NCBI RefSeq assembly: GCF_964253035.1
Contig: NZ_CAXUQL020000001.1
Location: forward strand, 4,278,001 to 4,342,000
Source of the DNA: Pseudorhodoferax sp032153935
GTDB taxonomy: Bacteria > Pseudomonadota > Gammaproteobacteria > Burkholderiales > Burkholderiaceae_C
Length of the DNA stretch: 64,000 bases
Direction: 5' to 3'
Below, one piece after another: positions 9,100 through 17,279 of this stretch. A program made the translations under genes and the position numbers. A model generated the notes under the pieces. That model ran no database searches. It was not told where the DNA came from and was given only the letters and a program-made list of their open reading frames with translations. Positions within the stretch are counted from its first letter, which is position 1; every line of letters begins with the position of its first letter.

Positions 9100-9405
9100 A
9101 TGACCACCGCCAACCACTACTGCGTGACCGCCGTGCGCTACCAGAACCAGCAACTCACTGCCGTGCAACTCGGGCATGGCGACGGCAGCGGCGCCTGGCA
9201 GCAGGAGCCGCATGCGGTCACGGTCGACCAGGTGGTCGCCCGCATCGACGCGGGCGACCAAGTCCACGCCTTGCTGCGCGACGGTACGCAGGTGACGCTC
9301 GGCCCGCGCCTGAAGGTTCTGGAGGGTGGGGGCAGCGGCCGCTCGCTGGCCCTGGACAACAGCCCCAGTGACTGTCTGGAGCTGGCCGACCTGGAGCGCT
9401 TCTGA
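9100..9405 (+). CDS. DUF3892-like small protein
   Basis: A 101-residue soluble protein of unknown function. The opening CVTAVRYQNQQLTAVQLG and the central VDQVVARIDAGDQV resemble DUF3892 domains. The ATG at 9100 is chosen because GAAGGAGG (9082-9089) lies 10 nt before it; an ATG at 9073 would put that site inside the gene. Only 2 nt separate its stop from the next small gene, so the two are co-transcribed. The family match is by eye. Confidence 0.7.
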   Translation: MTTANHYCVTAVRYQNQQLTAVQLGHGDGSGAWQQEPHAVTVDQVVARIDAGDQVHALLRDGTQVTLGPRLKVLEGGGSGRSLALDNSPSDCLELADLERF

Positions 9406-9407
9406 CC

Positions 9408-9668
9408 ATGCAGCGCAAGCCCCTGAACCATGTGCAGTACCTGGCCGAACTGAACCAGCGGCTGTGGGCCGATCCGGAGTTCTCCGAAGGAATGGCCTTC
9501 CGGATCTACCCCGACGGCAAGATCGCGGGCCATCTGCGCGATGCCTGCGACGTGGGCAGCTGCTGCATTCCTGCGGTGTTCGCCCGCATCGAGCAGTCCG
9601 TGGCGCGCGAGTTCACGCTCGCGGCGCCGGCGGTGGCACCGCCCGTCGCCGAAAGCATGCTGGCGTAG
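9408..9668 (+). CDS. Hypothetical protein, 86 residues
   Basis: Not recognised. A small soluble protein with no signal peptide or membrane segment. It has a central Cys cluster (DACDVGSCCIP), with three cysteines within seven residues that could bind metal or form disulfides. It starts 2 nt after the DUF3892-like gene, and the conserved spacing argues that it is real. The C-terminal 20 residues are Ala/Pro-rich and probably disordered. Confidence 0.6.
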   Translation: MQRKPLNHVQYLAELNQRLWADPEFSEGMAFRIYPDGKIAGHLRDACDVGSCCIPAVFARIEQSVAREFTLAAPAVAPPVAESMLA

Positions 9669-9733
9669 CGGGTGCCACGCGCCGCCGGGCGCCTAGACTC
9701 GGGGCCTTCGCTTCGCTCGCCAAGGAGACCCGC

Positions 9734-10180
9734 ATGTACAAGCAGATCCTGGTTCCCGTGGATGGCTCGCAGACCGCCCTGGCCGCGCTGCGCCATGCCG
9801 TGGAACTGGCCCGCGCCGTCCAGGCCGAACTGTTCGTCGTCCACGTGATCGACATCTACCCCTTTCTGGGCATGGCCACGGAGACCGCCGTGGGTCAGGC
9901 CGAGTACCTGTCTGCCGCCAACGCCAATGCCGAAGGCGCATTGCGTGCGGCGGTGGCCATGGTGGAAGCAGCCGGCGTGCCCTGCGAGTCGGCCACCATC
10001 GAAGGCCATGCGGCCGAAGAAGGCATCCTGCAGGCGGCCGGCACCTGCGGCGCCGATCTCATCGTGATGGGCTCGCACGGCCGGCGCGGCATCGAGAAGC
10101 TGCTGCTGGGCAGCGTCACGCAGCGGGTGCTGCAGAGCGCGCGTGTGCCGGTGATGGTGGTGCGCGGCAGCGAGGCCTGA
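9734..10180 (+). CDS. Universal stress protein, UspA family
   Basis: Single-domain Usp of 148 residues. It begins MYKQILVPVDGS and has the ATP-binding signature GSHGRRGIEKLLLGSVTQRV followed by ARVPVMVVR, so it is probably nucleotide-binding. The ATG follows AAGGAG (9722-9727) at a good distance. It lies between the DUF3892 pair and an OsmC-like gene, all on the plus strand, as a small stress group. Its specific role is unknown. Confidence 0.92.
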   Translation: MYKQILVPVDGSQTALAALRHAVELARAVQAELFVVHVIDIYPFLGMATETAVGQAEYLSAANANAEGALRAAVAMVEAAGVPCESATIEGHAAEEGILQAAGTCGADLIVMGSHGRRGIEKLLLGSVTQRVLQSARVPVMVVRGSEA

Positions 10181-10243
10181 CACCGCGGGCCGGGCCAGCG
10201 GCCGTGGCACCATCGGCGCCCCACCACCTGCCAGAGGAGCGCC

Positions 10244-10651
10244 ATGTCCGCCGATGTCACCCTGCACGCCACCCTGGGCGCCACGCCCTATGCCGTCGAA
10301 TTCCGCGACGAGGCCGGCCACCGCTGGAGCGGCGACGAGCCCGCGGTGCAGGGCGGCGGCGACACCGGCCCCACGCCGCACGCGCTGCTGCTGTCCAGCC
10401 TGGGCGCCTGCACGGCCATCACGCTGAAGATGTTCGCGGCGCGCAAGCAGTGGCCGCTGGAGGGCGTCGAGGTCGCCCTGACATTGCGTGCCGCCACGCC
10501 GGCCACGCCCGGCACCGACATCGCGCGCAGCATCACGCTGCAAGGCCCGCTCGACGCGGCCCAGCGCGAGCGCCTGCTGGCCGTGGCCAATGCCTGCCCG
10601 ATCCACAAGGTGCTGACCGGCGAGGTGCGCATCGCGACGGCGCTGGCGTAG
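10244..10651 (+). CDS. OsmC-family protein
   Basis: A 135-residue OsmC/Ohr-fold protein. The two family cysteines are present in LGACTAITLKMFA and ANACPIHKVL, spaced as in thiol-dependent peroxidases of this fold. It has a GAGG-type ribosome-binding site (AGAGGAG) about 7 nt before the ATG. The general OsmC branch is more likely than Ohr, because the C-terminal motif is CPIHKVL. It would reduce organic peroxides in the cytoplasm (family knowledge). Confidence 0.88.
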   Translation: MSADVTLHATLGATPYAVEFRDEAGHRWSGDEPAVQGGGDTGPTPHALLLSSLGACTAITLKMFAARKQWPLEGVEVALTLRAATPATPGTDIARSITLQGPLDAAQRERLLAVANACPIHKVLTGEVRIATALA

Positions 10652-10681
10652 TCTGTCCCGGGGGCGCCCGGGCGTGCGCCA

Positions 10682-11596
10682 TCAGCCCGCAGCGGCCTGC
10701 GCCAGTTCCCCCGCGACGGCCACGACCAGCTCGCGCAGCCAGCGGTGCGCAGGATCGTCGCGGTAGCGCACATGCCAGGCCATCTGCACCGGAAAGCTGC
10801 CCAGGTCCACGGGCGCGGGCAGCACCTTGAGACGCGCGTCGCCGGCCAGGCGGCGGCAGATCTGGCGCGGCAGCGTGGCGCAGTAGTCGGTCACGGCCAC
10901 GAGCTCGGGGATGGCCAGGAAGTGCGTGACCGAGACCGCCACCTCGCGCTTGAGCTGCGCACGCTCGAGCCGCTGGAACAGCCCGGCGCGCAACCGGCCG
11001 GGCGGCAGCATGTTCACGTGCTTGAGCCGCTCGTACTGCCGGCGCGTGATGCGCGCGCCGATCTCGGGGTGGTCGGCCCGCACCACGCAGGCCAGGCCGT
11101 CGTCCATGAGGTGCTGCACGACCAGGTTGTCGGGCGGGTCGGTGATGCGGCCGAACACCATGGCCGTGGCGCCCGAGACCACGCCGGTCTCGGCCAGGTC
11201 GGCGCCGTAGGGTGTGAGCCGCAGCCGGATGCCGGGCGCCAGCGCGCGCAGCCGCGCCACCAGCGCGGGCACCAGCACGTACTCCACATAGCTGTTCGGC
11301 GCGATGGTGACCAGGCGCTGCGCGCTGGCCGGATCGAAGGCCTGCTGGCCGCGCACCAGGCCGTCCACCGTGGCCAGCGCCTCGGCGATGGCCGGGGCCA
11401 GTTCCTCGGCCTTGGGCGTGGGCTGCATGCCGTAGCGCTCGCGGATGAACAAGGGGTCCTGCAGCAGCGCGCGCAGCCGCGTGAGCGCGTTCGACAGCGC
11501 CGGCTGCGTGATGCCCAGGCGTTCGGCCGCGCGTGTCACGCTGCGCTCTTCCATGAGGGCCAGGAAGACGGGCAGCAGGTTCAGGTCGTAGCGCAT
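10682..11596 (-). CDS. LysR-family transcriptional regulator (NodD/LinR-like)
   Basis: Regulator of 304 residues starting MRYDLNLLPVFLALMEE. The winged helix-turn-helix has AERLGITQPALSNALTRLR, and a LysR_substrate domain follows. The opening RYDLNLL is usual for the NodD/LinR/PcpR-like subgroup that controls aromatic or enone metabolism. The ATG at 11596 is used; an extension to 11683 would run through the operator region. It is divergent from an old yellow enzyme and aldo-keto reductase pair, which it probably controls. Confidence 0.9.
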   Translation of the reverse strand: MRYDLNLLPVFLALMEERSVTRAAERLGITQPALSNALTRLRALLQDPLFIRERYGMQPTPKAEELAPAIAEALATVDGLVRGQQAFDPASAQRLVTIAPNSYVEYVLVPALVARLRALAPGIRLRLTPYGADLAETGVVSGATAMVFGRITDPPDNLVVQHLMDDGLACVVRADHPEIGARITRRQYERLKHVNMLPPGRLRAGLFQRLERAQLKREVAVSVTHFLAIPELVAVTDYCATLPRQICRRLAGDARLKVLPAPVDLGSFPVQMAWHVRYRDDPAHRWLRELVVAVAGELAQAAAG

Positions 11597-11597
11597 C

Positions 11598-11623
11598 CAG
11601 ATATATTGCTTGAAGAATATCTG
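11598..11623. promoter_or_regulatory. Candidate LysR operator before the OYE/AKR pair
   Basis: A perfect inverted repeat, CAGATAT (11598-11604) and ATATCTG (11617-11623), is separated by 12 nt and contains the T-N11-A core usual for LysR proteins. It sits directly against the regulator's start codon and about 80 nt before the divergent OYE gene. Binding by the adjacent regulator is inferred. Confidence 0.6.
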
Positions 11624-11700
11624 AAATTCAACGAATAAATTGGATGAATGTGGAGCGGCGCTCCAAACTTCGCTCCATCCCATTTCAACGGAGCTGCACC

Positions 11701-12792
11701 ATGACCACCGACACCCTGTTCACCCCCACCCACCTGGGCGCCATCGCCGTGAAGAACCGCATCGCCATGGCCCCGCTGACGCGCTCGCGCGCCGGCATGG
11801 ACGGCGTGCCCTCGCCGCTGGCCGCCCGCTACTACGCCCAGCGAGCCTCGGCCGGCCTGCTGATCGCCGAGGCCACCAACATCTCGCGCCAGGCGCGCGG
11901 CTATGCCTTCACGCCCGGGCTGTACACCGACGCACAGGTGGCCGGCTGGAAGCCCGTGACCGAGGCCGTGCACGCGGCCGGCGGCCGCATCGTGGTGCAG
12001 CTGTGGCATGTGGGCCGCATGTCGCACACCAGCCTGCAGGAGGGCGGCGCTCCGCCTGTCGCGCCGTCCGCCCTGCAGGCCGGCGGCAACGTGTTCACCG
12101 AGGCCGGCTTCGAGACACCCTCGGCGCCGCGCGCGCTCGAACTGCACGAGATCGCCGCCATCGTCGAGGACTACCGCCAGGCCGCCGTGCGTGCCAAGGC
12201 GGCCGGCTTCGACGGCGTGGAGGTGCACGCCGCCAACGGCTACCTGCTCGAGCAGTTCCTGCGCGACAGCACCAACCGGCGTACCGACCGCTACGGCGGC
12301 TCCATCGAGAACCGCGCCCGTCTCACGCTGGAAGTGGTCGAGGCGGTGGCCGGCGTGTGGGGCGCGGACCGCGTGGGCCTGCGCCTGTCGCCGCTGTCCA
12401 CCGCCATCGGCGAGACGCCGCTGGACAGCCAGCCGCAGCAGACCCATGCCTACCTCGCCAGCCAGCTCGGCGCGCTGGGCCTGGCCTACCTGCATGTGGT
12501 GGAAGGCCAGATGCATGCCGAAGACGGCACCAGCCGCTTCGACAACGCGGCCCTGCGCCAGGCCTTCGGCGGTGCCTACATTGCCAACAACGGCTACGAC
12601 CGCCAGCGCGCCATCGCCGCCACGACCGCGGGCCAGGCCGACATGGTGGCCTTCGGCCGTGACTTCATCGGCAACCCGGACCTGGTCCACCGGCTGCAGC
12701 ACGGGCTACCGCTGTTCAACGCGCCGGCCGCCGGATACTTCGGCGGCGGCGCCGAGGGCTACACCGAATTCAGCGTCGCCCAGGCCGCCTGA
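11701..12792 (+). CDS. Old yellow enzyme, N-ethylmaleimide reductase-like
   Basis: FMN-dependent ene-reductase of 363 residues that uses NAD(P)H to reduce activated C=C bonds (enones, maleimides) or nitro compounds. Family motifs are the N-terminal NRIAMAPLTRSRA, VQLWHVGRMSH, the substrate and flavin loop HAANGYLLEQFLRD, and the C-terminal VAFGRDFIGNPDLV. GGAG lies 8 nt before the ATG. An aldo-keto reductase follows 25 nt later and a LysR regulator is divergent, so this looks like a small inducible detoxification unit. Confidence 0.92.
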   Translation: MTTDTLFTPTHLGAIAVKNRIAMAPLTRSRAGMDGVPSPLAARYYAQRASAGLLIAEATNISRQARGYAFTPGLYTDAQVAGWKPVTEAVHAAGGRIVVQLWHVGRMSHTSLQEGGAPPVAPSALQAGGNVFTEAGFETPSAPRALELHEIAAIVEDYRQAAVRAKAAGFDGVEVHAANGYLLEQFLRDSTNRRTDRYGGSIENRARLTLEVVEAVAGVWGADRVGLRLSPLSTAIGETPLDSQPQQTHAYLASQLGALGLAYLHVVEGQMHAEDGTSRFDNAALRQAFGGAYIANNGYDRQRAIAATTAGQADMVAFGRDFIGNPDLVHRLQHGLPLFNAPAAGYFGGGAEGYTEFSVAQAA

Positions 12793-12817
12793 ACCGATCA
12801 CCACTTCCTGGAACACC

Positions 12818-13831
12818 ATGGCACTCAAGGACCTCCTGCCCGGCCCGCTGGGCTTCGGCACCGCCCCGCTGGGCAACATGTTCCGCGACATCCCCGAGGC
12901 CGAGGCGCGCGCCACCGTGGACGCGGCCTGGAACGACGGCATCCGCTACTTCGACAACGCACCGTTCTACGGCGCCGGCCTCGCGGAGATCCGCATGGGC
13001 GAGGCGCTGGCGGGCCGGCCGCGCAACGACTACGTGGTCAGCACCAAGGTCGGCCGCCTGGTGCTCGACGAGCTGGAGGACGTGGCCGCGCGCGACCAGG
13101 GCGAGAAAGGCGGCGTGTTCCTGCACGGCCGGCCGAACCGCGTCGTCAACGACTACTCCGAGGACGCCACGCTGCGCTCCATCGAGGACAGCTTGAAGCG
13201 CCTGAAGACCGACCGCATCGAGATCGCCTGGGTGCACGACGTCGCGCAGGACTTCTACGGTGACGAATGGCTCAGCGTGTTCGAGACCGCGCGCAAGGGC
13301 GCCTTCAAGGCCCTGGACCGGCTGCGCGACGAGGGCGTGATCCAGGCCTGGGGCCTGGGCGTGAACCGCGTCGAGCCGATCGAACTGCTGCTGGACCTGC
13401 AGGGCCCGCGGCCGGACGGCTTCCTGCTCGCGGGCCGCTACACGCTGCTGGACCATGGCCGCGCGCTGCAGCGCGTGATGCCCAGGGTGGCCGAGCGCGG
13501 CCTGTCCATCGTGGTCGGCGGGCCCTACAGTTCGGGCGCGCTGGTCGGTGGCCCGAACTTCGAGTACGCGCCGGCCACGCCCGCCATCCTCGCCAAGGTG
13601 GCCGCGATCAAGGCCATCGCCGATCGCCATGGCGTGTCCATGAAGGCAGCGGGCCTGCAGTTCGCGCTGGCCCATCCGGCCGTGGCCGCGGTGATCCCGG
13701 GCGCGAGCCGGCCCGAGCGCATCGCCGAGGACCGCGCCGCGCTGCAACTGGCCGTTCCGGGGGATTTCTGGCGTGCGCTACGTGCGGACGGGCTGGTGCA
13801 TGCCGATGCGCCACTGCCGTCGGGCGCCTGA
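12818..13831 (+). CDS. Aldo/keto reductase, D-threo-aldose dehydrogenase-like
   Basis: NAD(P)-dependent oxidoreductase of 337 residues with a TIM-barrel fold. The N-terminal LGFGTAPLGNMFR, the catalytic Asp/Tyr region FDNAPFYGAGLAE, the Lys in VVSTKVGR and the His in WVHDVAQD fit the AKR tetrad. The C-terminal VIPGASRPERIAED is the cofactor-binding part. Overall it resembles L-fucose/D-threo-aldose 1-dehydrogenases and pyridoxal 4-dehydrogenase. The real substrate is not evident. It is co-transcribed with the upstream old yellow enzyme. Confidence 0.88.
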   Translation: MALKDLLPGPLGFGTAPLGNMFRDIPEAEARATVDAAWNDGIRYFDNAPFYGAGLAEIRMGEALAGRPRNDYVVSTKVGRLVLDELEDVAARDQGEKGGVFLHGRPNRVVNDYSEDATLRSIEDSLKRLKTDRIEIAWVHDVAQDFYGDEWLSVFETARKGAFKALDRLRDEGVIQAWGLGVNRVEPIELLLDLQGPRPDGFLLAGRYTLLDHGRALQRVMPRVAERGLSIVVGGPYSSGALVGGPNFEYAPATPAILAKVAAIKAIADRHGVSMKAAGLQFALAHPAVAAVIPGASRPERIAEDRAALQLAVPGDFWRALRADGLVHADAPLPSGA

Positions 13832-14036
13832 TCCCTGGGCGGCCTGCGGGGCCGGCTTATCCCGGCCGGCTGTGGACATCTTTGGGGACAGCGGCTGGAC
13901 GGCGGCGCCAAAGCGAGTCCCCATGCGGCCTGGTGCTGCGCTGCCTGTTTTTTGGGCGGTCGACGGTCGCTCGGCCCGGGCCCCACGCAACGCGGCGGTG
14001 CTGCGCCGCTCAATGGACCTTGCCATGGCATGCGCC

Positions 14037-14678
14037 TCAGCGGTTCGGCTGCGGCGTGATGCGCAGGTAGGGCCGCACGGTGGTGTAGCCCTTGGGGAAG
14101 CGCTCGGCGAGTTCCCGGGGGTCCTGCAGGCTGGGCAGGATGACCACGTCGCCGCCATCCTTCCAGTTGGCCGGCGTGGCCACCTTGTGGCTGTCCGTCA
14201 GCTGCAGCGAGTCGATCACGCGCAGGATCTCGTCGAAGTTGCGGCCGGTGCTGGCCGGGTAGGTGATGGTGGCGCGCACCACCTTCTGCGGGTCGATGAT
14301 GAACACGCTGCGCACGGTGGTCGTGGCCGAGGCGTTGGGGTGGATCAGGTCGTAGAGCTCGGACACCTTGCGGTCGGCATCGGCCAGGATCGGGAACTGC
14401 ACCGAGGTCTTCTGCGTGGCGTCGATGTCGGCGATCCACTGCTGGTGCTTGTCGACCGGGTCGACGCTGATGGCGATGGGCTTGACGCCGCGCCTGGCGA
14501 ACTCGCCCGACAGCGCGGCGGTTTTGCCCAGCTCGGTGGTGCACACGGGCGTGAAGTCCGCCGGGTGCGAGAACAGCACGACCCAGTCGTTGCCGGCCCA
14601 GGCGTGGAAGTGGATGGGGCCGAGACTGGATTGCTGGGAGAAATCGGGGGCGGTGTCGCCCAGTCGGAGGGTGGCCAA
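14037..14678 (-). CDS. 1-Cys peroxiredoxin
   Basis: Thiol peroxidase of the Prx6 group that reduces H2O2 and organic peroxides. The peroxidatic Cys is in HPADFTPVCTTELG, and a long C-terminal dimerisation domain follows. A TTG at 14678 is proposed as start: AGGAG lies 8 nt upstream, the product begins ATLRLGDTAPDF as in close relatives, and the length of 213 residues suits the family. An ATG at 14708 would add ten residues and has no ribosome-binding site. Confidence 0.9.
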   Translation of the reverse strand: MATLRLGDTAPDFSQQSSLGPIHFHAWAGNDWVVLFSHPADFTPVCTTELGKTAALSGEFARRGVKPIAISVDPVDKHQQWIADIDATQKTSVQFPILADADRKVSELYDLIHPNASATTTVRSVFIIDPQKVVRATITYPASTGRNFDEILRVIDSLQLTDSHKVATPANWKDGGDVVILPSLQDPRELAERFPKGYTTVRPYLRITPQPNR

Positions 14679-14798
14679 GGGGAATGCTCCTGAGGACGGG
14701 GAATCCATTCTGGGGAGCGGGCCGGTGCCGGCCAACGAAGCTTTGCTTGGATGCTTAGCTGCAGGGCGCATATGGGCGCCTCACGGGCACCTTGAAAG

Positions 14799-15562
14799 TC
14801 AGGAGAACAATCTGGACCAGAGCGATGCCTTCGCAGCAGCCGTGCTCGACGTTCCGGATGGGCCAGCCGAAGGAGAGGGTGCGATGCTTTCGATGATGGG
14901 CGTGGTGTCGAGGACGATTTCAGGCACGCTGTCCCATTTCACATGGTCGTTCTGGCTGATATCACGGAACTCGGCGTCGATCGCCGTACCGTGGTCGTAC
15001 CATTTCTTGAAGCGAAGCTGTCGTTCCTGCAGTTGATTCATCTCGGTGTCGATGGCCGCGAGCTGCTGCTTGAGGCTCACGAAGGTCGGAAAGAATCTGT
15101 CGGAGAAATCAGGCGCGTCGATCAGCCGCAAAACCTCCTTGGATTGCTCCTGGAAGTTGCCAACCATGGTGCGGATGGTGTCCGCGAACTTGGCCTGCCG
15201 CTCCTGTTCCTGGTAACTGTCCCAAACTTCCAGCGCGAAGCCGACGATGGCGAGCGCGCTACCGAGGCCGTTGGCCAGCTTGGTTGCGCCCCAGGGCTTG
15301 AACTTCAAGTACTTGCTGATGTCCAGGCCCACCATTTTTGTGGCGGTGTTAATGCCGTCGCGCACCGCGAGCACGCTGCTGTTGGTGATGAGGCCTGATT
15401 GCGAAAGGAGGTTGACGCCTTTTTTCCCGAGCGCGGTGACCACATCGTTGTAGTGCGCAAGCTCGTTGTTGACGTTGATCTGAATCCGGCCCAGGTCACG
15501 CGCAATTCCCCCCACTTCGTCGCTGAACATCTCCTGGATGCGCTGCTGCACCAGGCAGCCTT
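14799..15562 (-). pseudogene. Dynamin-like GTPase, C-terminal fragment
   Basis: The 3' part of a gene cut by the IS3 element at 15563-16877. It encodes about 253 residues with a hydrophobic segment (LGSALAIVGFALEVW) and helical, coiled-coil-prone stretches (FVSLKQQLAAIDTEMNQLQE). This arrangement fits the stalk and membrane-contact part of LeoA-like bacterial dynamins. It has no start of its own. The matching N-terminal fragment with the P-loop is on the other side of the insertion. Neither fragment contains the G3 (DxxG) or G4 (xKxD) motifs. The two reading frames also do not rejoin in phase, so coding sequence is missing between them. Confidence 0.7.
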
Positions 15563-15612
15563 TGAACCGCCCCGTATTTTGAGGAGGCTCCAACTTTTGA
15601 GAGGATGGAGCC

Positions 15613-15936
15613 ATGAGGAAGTCAGTGAAGTTTTCGCCCGAGGTACGCGAGCGCGCCGTGCGCATGGTGTTCGAGCACCGCGGTGAGTACGAGTCGCAGT
15701 GGGCGGCGGTGGTGTCGATTGCCGGCAAGATCGGCAGCACGCCGCAGACGCTGCTGAACTGGGTGCGCCAACAAGAGCGTGACACGGGCCAGCGCGAGGG
15801 CGTGACCACGACGCAGACGCAGCGCATGAAGGAGCTTGAAAGGGAGAACCGCGAGCTGCGCAAGGCCAACGAGATCCTGAAGCTGGCCAGCGCGTTTTTC
15901 GCCCAGGCGGAGCTCGACCGCCGGCTGAAGTCGTGA
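15613..15936 (+). CDS. IS3-family transposase OrfA
   Basis: DNA-binding subunit of 107 residues. A helix-turn-helix (PEVRERAVRMVFEH with a second helix TPQTLLNWVRQQ) is followed by a leucine-zipper region (MKELERENRELRKANEILKL). The stop overlaps the start of orfB, which lies in the -1 frame. A programmed -1 frameshift to give OrfAB is expected in this family. Confidence 0.93.
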   Translation: MRKSVKFSPEVRERAVRMVFEHRGEYESQWAAVVSIAGKIGSTPQTLLNWVRQQERDTGQREGVTTTQTQRMKELERENRELRKANEILKLASAFFAQAELDRRLKS

Positions 15937-16838
15937 AGGCGTTCATCGACGCGCATCGCGCCGCGCACGGGGTCGAGCCGATCTGCAGGGCACTGCAGGT
16001 CGCCCCGTCGGCGTACCGGCGCCATGCGGCCCGCCAGCGCCACCCCGAGCTGCTGTGCGCCCGCGCGAAACGCGATGCGGTGCTGATGCCGCAGATCGAG
16101 CGCGTGTGGCAATCGAACCTGCGGGTCTACGGCGCCGACAAGGTCTGGCACCAGTTGCAGCGCGAGGGCGTCACGGTGGCCCGCTGCACCGTGGAACGAC
16201 TCATGCGCCACATGGGTCTGCGCGGCGTGATGCGTGGCAAGGCCGCACGCACCACGATCAGCGACGCCAAAGCGCCTTGCCCGCTGGACCGGGTCAATCG
16301 CCAGTTCAACGCGCAGCGGCCCAACCAGCTTTGGGTGTCGGACTTCACGTACGTGTCCACCTGGCAAGGCTGGCTGTACGTGGCCTTCGTCGTGGACGTG
16401 TTTGCGCGGCGCATCGTGGGCTGGCGCACGAGCAGCTCCATGCGGACGGACTTCGTGTTGGGCGCACTGGAGCAGGCGCTGTACGACCGTCGTCCGCAGC
16501 GCGAAGATGCCCTTGTGTGCCACTCCGACCGCGGATCGCAGTACGTCAGCATCCGCTACACCGAACGGCTTGCCGAGGCCGGCATCGAGCCCTCCGTGGG
16601 CAGCAAGGGCGACTCCTACGACAACGCGCTGGCCGAGACCATCAATGGGCTGTACAAGGCCGAAGTCATCCATCGGCGCAGTGCGTGGAAGACCAAGGAA
16701 TCGGTAGAGCTGGCGACGCTGCAATGGGTGGCCTGGTTCAACCACCAGCGCCTGCTCGAACCCATCGGGTACGTGCCACCGGCCGAGTTCGAGGCCAACT
16801 ACTATCGAACTCTTGAGCAGCAGGCCATGTCGGCCTGA
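15933..16838 (+). CDS. IS3-family transposase OrfB (DDE integrase domain)
   Basis: Catalytic subunit of 301 residues starting at a GTG that overlaps the orfA stop. The rve integrase core shows the DDE triad in NQLWVSDFTYV, CHSDRGSQYVS and NALAETINGLYKAE. It appears intact, so the element may still be mobile if frameshifting occurs. Confidence 0.93.
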   Translation: MKAFIDAHRAAHGVEPICRALQVAPSAYRRHAARQRHPELLCARAKRDAVLMPQIERVWQSNLRVYGADKVWHQLQREGVTVARCTVERLMRHMGLRGVMRGKAARTTISDAKAPCPLDRVNRQFNAQRPNQLWVSDFTYVSTWQGWLYVAFVVDVFARRIVGWRTSSSMRTDFVLGALEQALYDRRPQREDALVCHSDRGSQYVSIRYTERLAEAGIEPSVGSKGDSYDNALAETINGLYKAEVIHRRSAWKTKESVELATLQWVAWFNHQRLLEPIGYVPPAEFEANYYRTLEQQAMSA

Positions 16839-16877
16839 CTCAAGCCAACGGGCCTCCGCGAATTCCGGGGCGGTTCA

Positions 16878-17224
16878 ATACGCAGGTCTTTGGCAAGCGC
16901 CTGGTACTGTGCCTGCATCGCAAGCTTGTCGTTGTCTCCAAGCATGATCCGCAAAGTTTCGATCAGCGTGGACTTTCCTGCATTCGTCTCGCCATAGAAA
17001 GCAATCGTGAACGTACTCCAGTCTGCGATCTCCTTGAGCTTCTGAATGTCCCCGTTGGTCCTTTCTCGGAACCTCTCGAGCAGTGTTCGGGAGCTGTTGA
17101 TGGCTCCTTCCAGATCCTGGTTGCCGTGGGCCGCAAAGGCTTTCTCAGAAACCGTCGAGATCGACTGGTCGACCGCTGCGGTGATCTGATCGTAGAGGTG
17201 ATCCATCTTGCTGGTGTCGGACAT
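16878..17224 (-). pseudogene. Dynamin-like GTPase, N-terminal fragment
   Basis: The 5' part of the IS-interrupted gene, about 115 residues from an ATG at 17224 (MSDTSKMDHLYDQ). It holds the P-loop FYGETNAGKSTLIETLR preceded by a helical region, as in LeoA/dynamin-like proteins. The reading frame then runs into the IS3 right end. The IS5 element at 17280 lies only 55 nt upstream of the ATG, so the promoter is probably gone as well. In the family the GTPase domain would continue for roughly 200 residues, which are absent here. Confidence 0.7.
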
Positions 17225-17279
17225 GTCTGCCGGGGATTGCTGTACGGGGAGAGAGCGACACTTCCTCACCAGAAGCTAA

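Larger units (their letters stand above)
15563..16877 (+). mobile_element. IS3-family insertion sequence
   Basis: A 1315-bp element bounded by imperfect inverted repeats. The left end begins TGAACCGCCCCGTATTTTG and the right end, read inward, begins TGAACCGCCCCGGAATTCG; both continue into GGAGGC. It carries overlapping orfA and orfB. No short target duplication is visible: the flanks are CTT on the left and ATA on the right. This suggests a deletion or recombination next to the element after insertion. It splits a dynamin-like GTPase gene lying on the opposite strand. Confidence 0.9.

Noticed and set aside
13832..14036. Possible small gene or tRNA in the gap after the aldo-keto reductase
   Set aside because: No cloverleaf, no ORF with a ribosome-binding site and no clear hairpin; it appears to be plain intergenic DNA between two convergent genes.
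14799..16745. A single 648-residue minus-strand protein reaching across the IS3 element
   Set aside because: The part beyond 15562 is antisense of the transposase; only the part from 14799 to 15562 is homologous to a dynamin-like protein.
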